The notes beneath the pieces were generated by a model, which searched no databases, was not told where the DNA came from, and worked only from the letters and a program-made list of their open reading frames with translations. A program made the position numbers and the translations under genes. From Nymphaea colorata (Eukaryota; Streptophyta; Magnoliopsida; Nymphaeales; Nymphaeaceae), in NCBI RefSeq assembly GCF_008831285.2, contig NC_045145.1:14772040-14836039 (forward strand): a stretch of 64,000 bases of DNA. The letters run 5' to 3'. Shown in pieces: positions 21,113 to 33,201 of the stretch (the stretch's first letter is position 1; the number at the start of each line of letters is the position of its first letter).

Positions 21113-24100
21113 ACAGCACCAAACTACTGATACTACCATTCCTACTACTACTACCACTCTATTTCTCCCTCCCTCTTTCTCTATCTTGTTTCCTTTTCAT
21201 TTCTTCTTGAGACGACGAGGATGATGATGGTTTTTTTTTTGTTTTTCCTTTATGGAATTATTACTGATTGTAGGACAGAACCCAATTTCCTTTGTATTGG
21301 GAGATTTGAAACTTATAAAGGATTTTGTTGGTGTGAGGATCGTGTACAAGGTGCGGATTTGGGCACTAATTTTGATTTCTGCTTTTGGGTTTTGTGATTA
21401 CTATCGAGATAAGAGTTGGGTACTTGGCTATTTTTGGTGGGGATTAGTTTAGACATCCTGTCTTTCTAGGGTTTCATCACGGAGGACGTTTTTCTTGTTC
21501 TTTGTGGTTATTCTGAGGCTTCAATTTGATGTACCGGTCGATCATTTCGCTCCTAATCTCTAATATGTTGTAGTATTATTACCAACAAGGAATCGTCACC
21601 GCGTCTATTCTTGTGCTCTTGAGAAATTTGGATTGAAAATGTGAAGAAACTACGCAATGAGGTTTTTTTTGTGTTTGGGTTTTTGTTGCTTGCGGCTTTT
21701 TAGGTTGATTTGCAAAATCTTGTGAAAAGATTTTATGATTTATAACCAGTGAATCGAAACGATAAAATAAAGAAGACATACATAGAAGATATTTACTTTG
21801 AATTTGTCTTTTTTTTTTTCTTTTTTTTTTTCGAATCGAGGTTTTCCCTTGTCGGTTAGCTTCTGGTTTTGTTCTTGTGGGGTTTATGGCTTCATGCTCG
21901 AGTTAGCCGCTGCCGACCGCCTGCCCGGCCGTGCAGACAGATGTTAGGCCCTTGCCTATTGATGTAGGTCTAGAAGCCATGAGTACTGCTGGAAGATGGT
22001 TTGGAGCCTTGGTTCTTTGGCTGTATCAATTCGATGGGACTCAATTTTTCATCTAGCTACTTGACCTGAATCCGAATCTGAATCATTTTACTAGTGTCTA
22101 AAACGTCTAATTCTTTTTCTGAAAAGCTCGCGTGAAGCGACCATCGTATTGGATGTCAAGAACTCTTCGCTTCCCCTTGTATCTCTCTATAGGACCCTGC
22201 CCATTCTGATAAATGGCAATCTGAACATGCATTCTTCTTTAGCTGGACCCGATTCAATCCTGTTTTTTCTCTTGAATTTAATTGGATTGGATTCAGTGTG
22301 TTTAGACTTATTTATTTGTAGAAAATTCTTTAAACATCACCCAAAGATAGAGGATAGGATAAGGTTTAGTAGTTTTTCTGCCTATTAAAAGGCCAGACAA
22401 TGTGCAGCTTGTTATGGGCAGGTTGTTTTCAAGCTCGAAGTTGTTAGGTGGGTGGGGCTTTCGCTGGCATGAAATGCGTTGGAGTTTAAAGCCCTTGGTC
22501 GGCAGGCTTCTGCAAAAGCCAAAGCATGTATAATAATAAGCCTAAAGAGGTTGCTTGCTGTATCCTTTGCAGGTAACAAAATTTGAGTGGGTGTTAGCTT
22601 GGAATAATACATTCGTCATGCAAATAATACATTCGTCATGCAAATGGAGTTGCTTGAGGTTGGCTGAGCAAGGTAGGGATCAGATTTTTATTGATTTCAA
22701 ATAAGAAAGTTCCCTTCGAAAATATCTTTCCTTTAAAAAAGTATACAGTTAACCTGCAGGAATGAGTTGATATAAACCTGAATTCTCGTGACAGATGCAG
22801 CAAGTTTTTCAAGTTTACACTTCACTTTTGCAGTAAAACCCCTCAAGCCTATCTACTTCAGAACTTTTTATGTACCTACCTCTTCTACTTCTTAATCCCA
22901 GTTCGTTAATGCACTTTCGGCATTTCAAGTTTTCAACAATGGTTGTCCTTATGACAAATTTTAATATGTGAACAGTCCTTATGACAACCATGGGTTTCTT
23001 TTTCAAAAGTTATGTCTGCAGACAGTTCAGAGAGGGAGTAGGTAAATGCCTTGGGAGTCAAACTGGATCCAAACATGATGTCACAACAAACTGCAAGGTC
23101 CTATACCATGTCTGACCTGTTTGTAGCCTACCACATAAAATGCAATTTTTCCTTTCTCCATTTTCCAGAAAAGGCAGAAGACCATTTAAGAACCAGGCCA
23201 CCTAATGGACCTGCTTTTTTAAACAAGGAAAACCTTAGGCGGGTGCAAGGTCGCAGACTGATAGGTTCAGCCTTGGGCCAAGGTGTGATCTGAGGCCTGC
23301 ACTTCATCACCCATCATAGCTTCCTCTTTGCTGCCTGTTCACCTGTGATGAAGGACGCGGCTTCTTGTTTGACATGTGATGGTACCAAGGTGTTCTGTCT
23401 CCGGCCAATGAGCCTTGCTGCTTTTATCTGGTACGGCGATGACGGAATTTCATTGTCCTTTCGATGCATTCTTTATTTTATTTGTGAAATGGGGCGATGC
23501 TGAGAAAAAAGAATGGCCCCTTCATTGGAAGACTAGAAAACGCTGCAAACTCCAGTTGCTTGCAGAAATTGAGAGATGAAATGCAGAACAAAGATAAAAG
23601 AAATTTCCAGCGTCACCTCCTGCGATTTCTTCCTTTTTCTGTGAAAGATTGTTTAGCTCCAGAGATCCTATTCTGGATGATAGCCTCGCAGTCGCAAACA
23701 GAAACTATAGGAAATCGATAAGCAATCTAAAATTTTAGGAGCAAGAGACAAACGCAGGAAAATGTCCACCGGACCACCGCTGATATGTGCGAAGATCGAT
23801 TCAATGCCAACCATACTAAGTCTTCCATTGAGAACCACACTGTCAAATGTCCTGGAAAAATTTTCAAGCTTTTTTTTTTGTCTTGGGATATGAAAGGTTC
23901 AATTCCTGATTTACATGCAATGATTTAGCAGAGATTGAGATTAGTATTTTTTACGACGTGCAAGTACCTACACGATTTTTCAAAACAAGCAATTATTTCA
24001 GCACAGGATGTTCACCTGATACACTTATGCCGTCCTTATAAACCGTTAAATCTATTGAAACCTAGGGTTGTGATGCAACTCAAAATATTACATGCAACAT

Positions 24101-24737
24101 TCTGTTGGTATTACAATTCAACTCTCAAATTTTGACAATAGGGAACAAGTGTTCGGAGGCAAATGTTAAAGATGTTCAATTCAAGTCTCTAAATCAAGTT
24201 CCAATCTTGTTATTCCGTTGTTTGAGTTTTTATTTGACATGGTATTGTCGGAAACAAAAGATAATGATAGCAAGTAGGTGACTAGTTTCTGGCTTTCAAA
24301 ATTGTTTCGGTACGACTAACTTTTCTAGCCTGCACTTGCATAAAGAGGCTTACGTTTGAATTCTTTAGCTTTGAGCCACAGGTCGCTTTGAGTCCATGGA
24401 TGGTTGGTTACCTTCATGTTCCAAAGGATCGGTTTGCTAGGGAGAGATTAAAGTTTTCGACCCGTATGCTCTACGGAGAAGGTTTTCCTGAGCTTTGCCG
24501 AATCGATTTGGGAGAGCCGTTTTAGTGAGTCCCAACTCGAGCCGTTCTCGGGAAACACTTCGCAGCTTTCTCCTCCTGCCCTGACATGCTCCTTCCTTGT
24601 GCATCTGATTTCACAGAGAGCAAGAGACCATCTCCGCATGTGAGAGAAAGAGAGAGTCGTCGAGTTTCTTCCCCTTTTGCTATAGACATCCAAGAATTCT
24701 TATCTGGTTTTGGCGACGTATCACCGCCGAATCGCAG
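21113..24737. other. Intergenic DNA between TRM112 and the second PPR gene
   Basis: The first ~130 bp are TRM112 3' UTR (ACT-rich, then pyrimidine-rich). No further gene is recognised. A 20-bp tandem duplication (unit aataatacattcgtcatgca) lies at 22603-22642. The stretch 24,440-24,737 has the pyrimidine/GA character of a leader for the downstream PPR gene. Confidence 0.5.
22603..22642. repeat. 20-bp tandem duplication
   Basis: The unit aataatacattcgtcatgca occurs twice, head to tail and identical. Confidence 0.9.
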
Positions 24738-26141
24738 ATGAAATGGCCGAGAACCATCACGCCGCAGCATGTCCAGAAGTTGATTCGGGCGGAGAGAGAC
24801 GTCCGCAAGGCCGTCCTCATCTTCGACTCGGCCACCGCCGAGTACTCCAGCGGCTACCGTCACGATGCCAATACTTTCTCCCTCATTATCTCCCGATTGC
24901 TCGCTGCCAACCAGTTCGAGCCCGCCCTCCACCTCCTAAACCGCATGAGAGACGAGAATCTCGATTGTCCGGAACGCGTTTTCGTCTCCTTTTTCAAGTC
25001 CTACTCTCGAGCCCACCGTCCCCTCGACGCCCTTAGGCTGTTCCAGAAGATGCGCGAGTTCAATTGCTCCCCCTCTCCGATCTCCTACGTCTCCGTCTTC
25101 GACGCCCTGGTCTCCGAAAACCAAATGAATTTAGCGCACAGATTCTATAGATTTATGCGCAAAATGGGTGTTTCTCAGAACGTGGTTTCCATCAATGTGC
25201 TTATCAAAGCGTTGTGCAAGAGCGCCGATACGCTAGACTCGGCTTTGAGGGTTTTTAGGAAGATGGGAGATCATGGGTGTGTCCCGGATTGCTATACTTA
25301 CAATACACTCATCAATGGCTTGTGCTCATCTGGGAAGGTGGGTGAAGCTGAGGAGCTGATGAAGGAGATGGGCGAGAGAAATATCGAGCCTACTGTTGTT
25401 ACCTATAGCTGCATCATTCATGGATTCTGCAAAGCCGGCCAATTCGATGATGCTGTGAAGCGTCTGGATGAGATGAATGCAAGAGGAATCGAGCCCAATG
25501 TGGTTACTTTCAGCTCGCTGATTGATGGTCTCTGCAAAAGTGGGCGGTCTTTACAGGGCCTTGAGCTTTTAGGGAAGATGACTAGCAAGCGTTTGGCTCC
25601 GAATATGATTACTTATAGTTCATTGGTTTCTGGTCTTTGTCAGGAAAACAAGATTCAAGAGGCGTTGGAAATTCTGGATCGGATGAAGTTGCAGGGATGG
25701 AAACCTGATGCAGGACTGTACAAGAAGGTTGTCGCTGGTCTTTGTGATGTGCACAGATTTCGCGAGGCCGCAAATTTTCTTGATGAAATGATCCTTAGTG
25801 GAGTGATTCCCAATCGCGTCACTCGTGGGGTTCATACTAGTATGCAGAACATGGTTGTTCAGGGGCTCTGTGACAAGGAGGACGCGAACAGGGCGTTTAT
25901 GGTTTATCAGAATATGAGGGCACTGGGAATTTCTGCTGAACCAAGAAGCTGCAATGCACTAGTGGATTGCCTGTGCAAGAAAGGGGAGGTTTTTAAAGCT
26001 GCTGGAGTTGTTAGTGATTTGTTGGATGATGGACGCGCTCCTGATGAATGCACTTGGAATGCAATTGTCAGTGGCTTCTGGGGAAGGAGGAAGGTGCGGG
26101 AAGCGGCAGAATTGATGCAGATTGAACTGATAAAATCATGA
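24738..26141 (+). CDS. P-class pentatricopeptide repeat protein, At5g46100-like
   Basis: Intronless 467-residue frame. The order of motifs closely follows the Arabidopsis protein At5g46100: an N-terminal KWPRTITPQHVQKLIRAE block, FDSATAEYSSGY (29-40), AHRPLDALRLFQKM (92-105), SINVLIKALCKS (151-162), then successive 35-residue repeats YTYNTLINGLC (186-196), VTYSCIIHGFCKAG (221-234), VTFSSLIDGLCKSGRSLQ (256-273), ITYSSLVSGLCQENKIQEA (291-309) and REAANFLDEMILSGVIPNR (342-360), and a final CLCKKGE. About nine to ten repeats in all; no E or DYW domain, so not an editing-type PPR. Likely an RNA-binding protein of an organelle, though no strong targeting peptide is visible. The start is fixed by similarity at MKWPR. 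Confidence 0.93.
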   Translation: MKWPRTITPQHVQKLIRAERDVRKAVLIFDSATAEYSSGYRHDANTFSLIISRLLAANQFEPALHLLNRMRDENLDCPERVFVSFFKSYSRAHRPLDALRLFQKMREFNCSPSPISYVSVFDALVSENQMNLAHRFYRFMRKMGVSQNVVSINVLIKALCKSADTLDSALRVFRKMGDHGCVPDCYTYNTLINGLCSSGKVGEAEELMKEMGERNIEPTVVTYSCIIHGFCKAGQFDDAVKRLDEMNARGIEPNVVTFSSLIDGLCKSGRSLQGLELLGKMTSKRLAPNMITYSSLVSGLCQENKIQEALEILDRMKLQGWKPDAGLYKKVVAGLCDVHRFREAANFLDEMILSGVIPNRVTRGVHTSMQNMVVQGLCDKEDANRAFMVYQNMRALGISAEPRSCNALVDCLCKKGEVFKAAGVVSDLLDDGRAPDECTWNAIVSGFWGRRKVREAAELMQIELIKS

Positions 26142-29100
26142 ATACATGATACTCTGCGATTCCCCATCCTTGGACCGCAGCATCTGTAAAGAATGATATT
26201 TTGTTTTGATTAGACCAATCCAAATTTTGTTGAGATCTGATTAATCAAGAGCTTTTAAGCTCAATCTCAACGTTTACGTTAAGCAAAGCAGGTTAACCGG
26301 ATGCTTTTATATGGGTTTTTTACTGCACACAAATAGCAGAGTTGCCCTCGAACGCCTTAGATGTTTGACAGAACGATAGCCGTCAGGAGATTGGATTAAC
26401 AAGGAAAATCCATCTGAATTTTGTTCAAGTAGAACAAGTGAAATTACATTTGAAAGTGAAATAGTGGCACTGAATTGACAATGTACAGTAGTGACTGACT
26501 CGTTCATTCTCTCGCTCGTTGGAGGGTTCAGTAACTATATATGAAGCTCATTTTATGTCACATTGTGTTGGTGCTGTACAAAGCTTCTCAAATACTGTGG
26601 GATTTTTTTAGTTGATTTTAAGATCGTTCCATGCTTTACTTCTAAGGGAACTGTCTCCTTCCAGCAAGCATCAAGTTGCGCTTGATCGTATATCACGTAT
26701 TTTATTTGGCCTCAAGGGGAATAATGTTTGTTCTGTGGAAATGCCAGTTTCAATATCTTTGTGTGTGAAAATAACAAGCAATTGTGCAACCACATGTAAT
26801 TATGAAAGTCTCATCATTCTTGAACGGCAATGCTCTTGTAGTCGTAGTTTTTCTGTATGAAATCAAACTTGTTGAAGGGTCTGCGCATATCATAAAGTCT
26901 GTTTTCTCAACTAGCTTGAGAAATTCAAATCAGCGGGATCATAACCTTGCAAGAGCCTGGGATTTCATTAATTTAACATAAAACTTCTAGCGTTCTCTTC
27001 AATTTCCATGCCCTTCTTCTGGCTTAAGTTGCTGTAATGTTCATCCTGTGGCGCTAATCTATTCAAGGTTTTCATGAGATTAAGATTATTGTTTCTAGAT
27101 GGACCTTTTCTAGCAGTTGATGCCTTATTCAGATGATTTTTGTAGTCCTATATGGAAGCTTTGATTTATCACCAAGAGACAATACGATTATTGGGCTTTA
27201 GGAAAAAACATGTGTTTTTATTGTACTCATACAGCTATTCTGAAACAGCCAATCCAGTATTTGCAGGTGCATAGGAGGGCGGCTTGTTCCCGTTTTCTTA
27301 CCTAATGAATCATTTTGAATCTTCAATACCTCTGGCCTTGGATTCCAGGATTCTGTTTGGTACTGCTAACTGCTGTCAAAAGTGACTGTCCTAACTATGA
27401 TGGCCGTTTCCGATCATTAACTTCATGTTCACCTGGCAGTTAAGATCTCCAAATTTTTGGAGATGAAGAGTTCAATCCCCAGTACGCATTTCCGTTTTCC
27501 TTAACCTCGGGTTTGCTAAAGAACAAGAAATCACCACCATCAACTTCGCGCTCACTCCAATACAACAACTTCGGAAGTGAACGCCTATATATATCTGGAT
27601 GTGCAAATTTTAAATGGGACGGGATTTGAAAAAACACAAACAATCTCTGAAATCCAGTAGCAACTTCACATATTGGTTGCCTGAATGCCAGTACCTAAGA
27701 ATTGGCAAAAAGGTTCCAGCTTCAGTTGGTCGCCAACTGAGCCTGTCATGTTCTGGAAGTGGGGAATGCCGGATTTCCCATTGAATTGCTAAATTCCGGC
27801 TCCAAGACAACCTGAAAACAATCACCTAAAGGTTTTGCTTGTAGCATTTAGTAAGGAACTCTTTCATGAGTTGGAAAGCAGGCCTTGAATTCTCTCAGCA
27901 GCAGAAGCAAACTTCTTGATCACATCTACTAAGAACTTCATCACCCTCAGTACACCAAACGTTCCAGCTTGTAGAAGGAATCATAACCATACCCATGAGA
28001 ATCAGACCATAATTACCAGCACGACTGCTACACACCCACGAGAACCAGAACATCACCACCTGTCTAACCACCATCGTGAAGCACATCTTACCAACTTCTA
28101 GCAGTATGAAGCATGATTGTTGTTGTTGAGAAAACTATGCCCATTAAGGTGTTTTTACCTGCTGTTGTTCGAGAATTAGAGTGTTGCTCCATGTAGTTCA
28201 TATCAGTTCCATATCAGGCCCATTTTTATGGGACGAGCCATTTCATACAAAAAGAAAACTGGCTACTTTCCGGTGAGGGGGAGACAATTGGCCAAAACAC
28301 CCACGATGTGATGCCGTGATTTCAAAGGAAAATATTGGTATCATATGAAGCGCGGTCCGCATCAACTTGGTTCTGAGAAACTGCTTCTGCTCGTGAGCGT
28401 ATGATGCTTTCAATCTCACATGCATTAAATATATTTTAACTGTTAGGGCTTTCCTTCAAGGATCTATTGAAGTTAAAACTTAAAAGCAGTTCTCCAATCA
28501 AATCATGCTGGGGGATTTACTTGCCTCAAAGCTATTGTAACTTAGCAGGTTGAAAATTTCTTCACTAATGCATTTTGAAATCAAACATGAGTAACCTGAC
28601 AAAGTAACAAATATGGCAATGTCACACCAAATTTGACATATTCCAGTCATTGGCAGCGGAAATTTGGCAGTAATATTTTACTTCTTTTGTCATGGTCTGG
28701 TGTATATTCGTAGAATATTATCGGCTGCAAAGCGAAAGCATGCTGGCTGGTGTATGGTGGTTTGAAAATATGAGCATTATTCTATTTTTTACAAATTTGA
28801 AAATGTTTATTAATTATTTGTAAATAGAAAAAACAAATTCAATACGGGTCGTTGTGATGTTTTGTTTGTAATTATTACAAATTTTAAACTACTTACAGCT
28901 TCAACAATTTGAGAATCTAGTATTACATGTGACCTTTGATACGTGGATCAGATCTTATAAATTGAAAAAGTTTGGATCTAAGATGTTGACTTTAGACTGT
29001 ACCAGTTGGGCTTGCAAAAAAGCGCCCTTAAAAACTCTCCACGGCATCATAGACGTGGCGCAGTTCTTATTCGAAGTAACATGGCCTCATAAATAGCTGA

Positions 29101-29460
29101 GCTGACACCTCACATTTTTTTTATCACCTTTCTTCGAAAACTGATCACGGAGGAGCATTTTTTATGCCCATAACATCGGGCTCGGACATGATATGAAGTT
29201 GCTTTTCTTCAACCAATCTCAGATGGAAAAATGGCCAAGAGTTTTTTCGTTCGTTGTCATATTTCATTGGGTATATGTTCAATGTAAAGCATGGCCAAAA
29301 ATTAAAACTTAGTCCTAAAAATCTCTGAATCCAAATAAGAACAGTGGCAAATATTCAAACATATCTAGATTGCTGAGACAATAAATGTTACAACATCTCC
29401 AAAGATGAACATGCCACCTCAAATGGCAGCAGGAAACTGAGGAAGGAAATTAAGCCTCTG
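26142..29460. other. Intergenic DNA between the second PPR and the DTM1-like gene
   Basis: No gene recognised. Minus frames at 27,440-27,825 (containing SLPKLLYWSEREVDGGDF and PTEAGTFLPILRYWHSGNQ) look mildly protein-like but lack identifiable domains or clear splice joins. The stretch 28,770-28,900 is very AT-rich. Confidence 0.4.
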
Positions 29461-30211
29461 CTAATTAGAGATCACATACTTCCACAATTTGTACAAACCA
29501 AACCCGTAAACAATTGTATACAGAAACAACCTCAGAGGGTAACAATATCTGAACCTGCACCCACAAAAGCAACTCAAAATTGTTACTTCCCGATTGATAG
29601 TCCTTTTTGTTTTCTAATTTGCGGCACCGATCAAGAGCGATCACTGCACGGATCACTAAACTACCATGTTCTCTAAAAGGCGTTGCAAAATTAGTGGAAG
29701 ATTTTTCAGTGGTCAATAAGATACAGCGAGACCACATTTCTAGATATTGATCGTTTATTCGAATTGAGGCGAACGCGATAACAACAATTTCTTTCGATTT
29801 GTAAACTACTTTACGCTATTACCTACCTTCATGGCTTTTCTAATATTTTCCGGAAATTTCTTCGATCATAGAATATCCCAAGTTCCAAATTCGTTCAGGC
29901 TGACAGAGGAAGGTAAAAGAGGGAGAGAGAGATCGGAGTGACCTGAAGGATCTGAGGCGCAGAGCAGGTTGAGTGGCAGCCCTGGGAGAGGTCCAGTGGG
30001 ACACGTCCCTCTCGAAAAACTCCCAGTCGGGAAGGACGACCCCTGCTATGAGGAGGAGGCCGGAGAGGTAGACGACCACCATCTTCTTCAACGACAGCGT
30101 GTAGAGGCCCACCCCGCAGACCACCGCTGCCAGAGAGAATAGGGAATACCGCAGCACCTTCTCTGCCGACCACGCCTGATGACCATCTTCCGCACCTCCT
30201 TCCCTACCCAT
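29461..30211 (-). CDS. DTM1: DTM1/SPC12-like signal peptidase complex protein
   Basis: Two exons on the minus strand: 30211-29943 and 29554-29461, joined at AG|G, giving 120 residues. The order of features matches rice DTM1 (Defective Tapetum and Meiocytes 1), a small ER membrane protein related to signal peptidase subunit SPC12 and needed for tapetum and meiocyte development. A charged N-terminus (MGREGGAEDG) precedes EKVLRYSLFSLAAVVCGVG and VVVYLSGLLLIAGVVLPDWEFF, a pair of hydrophobic spans (about 20-42 and 45-63). The second exon gives PLRLFLYTIVYGFGLYKLWKYV, a third hydrophobic stretch with the conserved YGFGLYK word. The donor at 29942 and acceptor at 29555 fit the consensus. A (TA)n tract at 30,332-30,352 lies about 130 bp upstream and may act as a TATA element. 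Confidence 0.85.
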
Positions 30212-30331
30212 ACTACCACCACCACTGCAGCAACACCATCGACGCTCCAAGGACCAGAAATGAAAAGCGACCAGCTTTTGACCAGCCGGTTGCAGTCGAG
30301 GATTCTGGAAGGAAAGAATGCTCTTCTCTCT

Positions 30332-30352
30332 CTTATATATATATATATATAC
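30332..30352 (-). promoter_or_regulatory. (TA)n tract, candidate TATA element of the DTM1-like gene
   Basis: An uninterrupted TATATA run about 120-140 bp upstream of the DTM1-like start. It is also simply a microsatellite, so the promoter role is inference from position. Confidence 0.35.
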
Positions 30353-32340
30353 ATACAACCGAGGACTCACAATTCTTTAAATTTCATGCTGGCAATGAAA
30401 AAATTGTATTTTCAATTAATAAGAAATGTATTTGTTGTCAAAAAATCATATAATAGCCATGCCCAACACGTGACTGTGATAAATTTTGTTCTGGTTAGTA
30501 TACTTTTACAAGATGAAGAAATATCCGTAGCACATGGACGGACGGTAACAGTCTCAGCAGCTGTTCTTGATTCTTTGCAAAAGAATCCGAACCACAGGCG
30601 CCATGTTAATTGTTTACCCACTTCTACCGTTCTGTCTGCTGTTATAGAATTCAAGATCATGATGAACAAGGGTGTGGACGGGACCTGATTGTATTCAATC
30701 GAATCAAGACTGACACAAATATGTCTTGAGTGAACAGTGAGACCTCTATAAAATGACACCACTAGTGCTGCTGCTGCCTTTGGTAAATTTTAATTAAGAC
30801 TCGCCAATAATATATAACTTTGCAATGCATAAGGAAATTTTAAATAGAATGCGACAGTACCAAGGCGGTGTTTCTTGCATTCAATTTTCTCAACGAATAC
30901 CTATTTCCCCACCACCAACGGATGGTACCCTCATAAATGCATTACAGACCAAGTGGGGAAGTAATAAGAAACTGAAATTTGCAGGAGGATATTAGTATAC
31001 CATTCAAGTTGCTTGGGTCGCAGGTGGGTTCGAATTAAAATCATGGTCAGGGGACGAGAATGAAATGAAGGGTTAGCTGTAGTGGTGGAGCAGCGGACAG
31101 GGGCAGCTGCCCACACAGGTCTGCAGGCCCTGAATTAAGAATGAGGCTGGACCCATAGCAGGTGTTTGATTCCACTGGACCCAGGTCGTATCGTACCCTG
31201 AAGTTCCGGCTTTCTCACATTTTAAACAACACGAGGTTTTTCTCTGGTGAGCTCGAAAAAAAAAAAACATAGTAAACTTTCACAAAATTGAAAAAATTAA
31301 AATAAATGAAAAAACTAATAATACAAACATCAAAAAGTAGGTAGATTTGCAATAAATAAAAATTAGAAAATGAACAAGCAGTTTGGTATTAACTAAAATG
31401 AATAAAATAAAAAGGAAAAAACCCGTTTTTTTTTTGGCGTTTATTTTTTTTTTAAATGGTGTTTTTGTTTTAGTTGTAAACGGCTGACTTATTTATCACG
31501 ACTGTTTTCACGTTAAAAAGAGAAGCTAAGCAAACCTAATTAGGGGATTGAGCTGGTGATTGCAAGCTATATCCAACTTTCCCCTCAAGTAATAAATACT
31601 GCTTATCTAAAGAACTAGGATGAACTAATGAAGTAAGGGTAATAATTTGTTAAAGAATGGGGTTAGATTCATGAAATGCTGTGACACTGTATTCTCGATG
31701 AATCTATCCTAATTTTAAGGCAAACTCATGAACAATTTCTTGTTATTGTCAAACACCCATCCTTTGGTTTAAAGTTTGATGCAATTTTTTAATTGCCATT
31801 AATAATCGCCAAAAACTTTAGATGCATTTTATTTAAACTTGAAAAGTTTACAAAGGAACTCCCATCCTTTGAGCAAATAACAAACAGACCCTCAACGTTT
31901 GCATCAAAACTCATGAAGAGGAACAACACATTTAGACAGGCAACGACGATTTTGATGAAAATCCAAAACAATTTCACAAGGTTTTTTTTTTGTCTAAATC
32001 TCGTTTCAAAGTCTTCTAAACCGATCTTAAGACTCGTTGAGCACAAAACGAATCATCGTTGCATAGGCCTCTTTTTTATTTTTTTAAAATAAGTTTCACT
32101 TGAATTTAAAGAGTTAGATTTGTAGATTAATCTTATTATATTGTAATGTTTCTTTATGTAAAGGGGCTGTTTGTGAGTTTCCTGAAAAAGTTAAGTGCTT
32201 ATTTGTGGTCGTTGAAAGGTTGAGGACCTACCTGTTAATTGTTATTAGCCGAACCTAAATGTGTAAATTTGTCTTTATAAATTATGATCAAGACAAGGCG
32301 ATGACATATATGATTACAGTTAGAACATGTCATTATTAAA
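30353..32340. other. Intergenic AT-rich DNA
   Basis: No gene recognised. The segment about 31,740-32,260 has the style of a MITE, with accc-atcctttgg and gaccctcaacg words near one end and gttgaggacctacctg near the other, but ends could not be fixed. Confidence 0.4.
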
Positions 32341-32349
32341 TAAAACCGC

Positions 32350-32373
32350 ATGCTTATGCTTATGCTTATGCTT
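32350..32373. repeat. (TGCTTA)n hexanucleotide repeat
   Basis: About four units of tgctta. Confidence 0.85.
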
Positions 32374-32997
32374 GTGGGATAAGAACACCACAATTTGGTC
32401 TTGAATATTTATTTCGACGCATGTCAAAGAACTGATACTTCTGCAACGACCATTTTCTATACCTTAGTGTGATTAAGATAGATAGCTGCCCTTTTTGTTT
32501 TAAATTGTCGGCGAGTTGATTATTGATTTGATATCAATAATTGTTTCAAATTTAGTTAACTAACTATATTTTCCAACTTAATTACAAATATCCAGCGCGC
32601 GTGGACATCGATTCACATTTAGATTGGTGAAAAAATCTTGCCCATCGATCGACTTGGGTGCCATGGTTGTGAAATCAAATAGTTCAACGGATATATCCGT
32701 GAAATGATTTGAGAAACGAATTGCCAACCAAATCTACCAGTTTAATTTGTTGTTTGATGGTATAGTCTATGCTCACCATGACTTTTGCTTATACAAGGGT
32801 TGAAATGTATAGACCGCCAGTTCTTGCAAACTAATTGCTCTCTAACTATATTTGAGGACAAGCGTGGCTTAAGCCACCTGTTCTTGTTAACTAATCATGT
32901 TTCACTATCGTTGGCGTCCGGAATGCAATTGTTTGGGTGTGCGGATTTTGTAAGTTTCAGACCCCATTGAAGCGTCTATTAGCTTTCACTCTCAGCT

Positions 32998-33192
32998 AGG
33001 GGCAGAGTCAAGGTAGAGTCCGCATGGGCCCTGGCCCCACCTCAATTTTTTTTAAAAAAAAATTTACATGCAAATTTTATAAAATTTCACTTGTTTTATA
33101 TAAAAATTATGAAAAATGATATTTTGGCGCTAGTTAAAATTTACAAACTTTAATTCGGTCTTTCTCATGAAAAATTTCTGGCTTCGCCCCTG
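32998..33192. mobile_element. Short MULE-type MITE, 195 bp, with perfect 9-bp duplication
   Basis: The element begins aggggcagagtcaag and its right end, reverse complemented, begins caggggcgaagccag. It is flanked on both sides by the identical 9-mer ctctcagct (32989-32997 and 33193-33201), a clean target-site duplication. The interior is AT-rich and non-coding. The perfect duplication suggests a fairly recent insertion. Confidence 0.7.
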
Positions 33193-33201
33193 CTCTCAGC
33201 T

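Noticed and set aside
20768-21157. Frames antisense to and overlapping TRM112
   Set aside because: Val/Glu/Gly-rich reversals of the GC-rich TRM112 coding sequence.
24522-24932. 136-codon minus frame at the start of the second PPR gene
   Set aside because: Antisense to conserved PPR coding sequence and its leader; no family resemblance.
30179-30688. 169-codon plus-strand frame opposite the DTM1-like gene
   Set aside because: Its first part is antisense to the DTM1-like first exon and the remainder is AT-rich DNA with a TA repeat; no domain.
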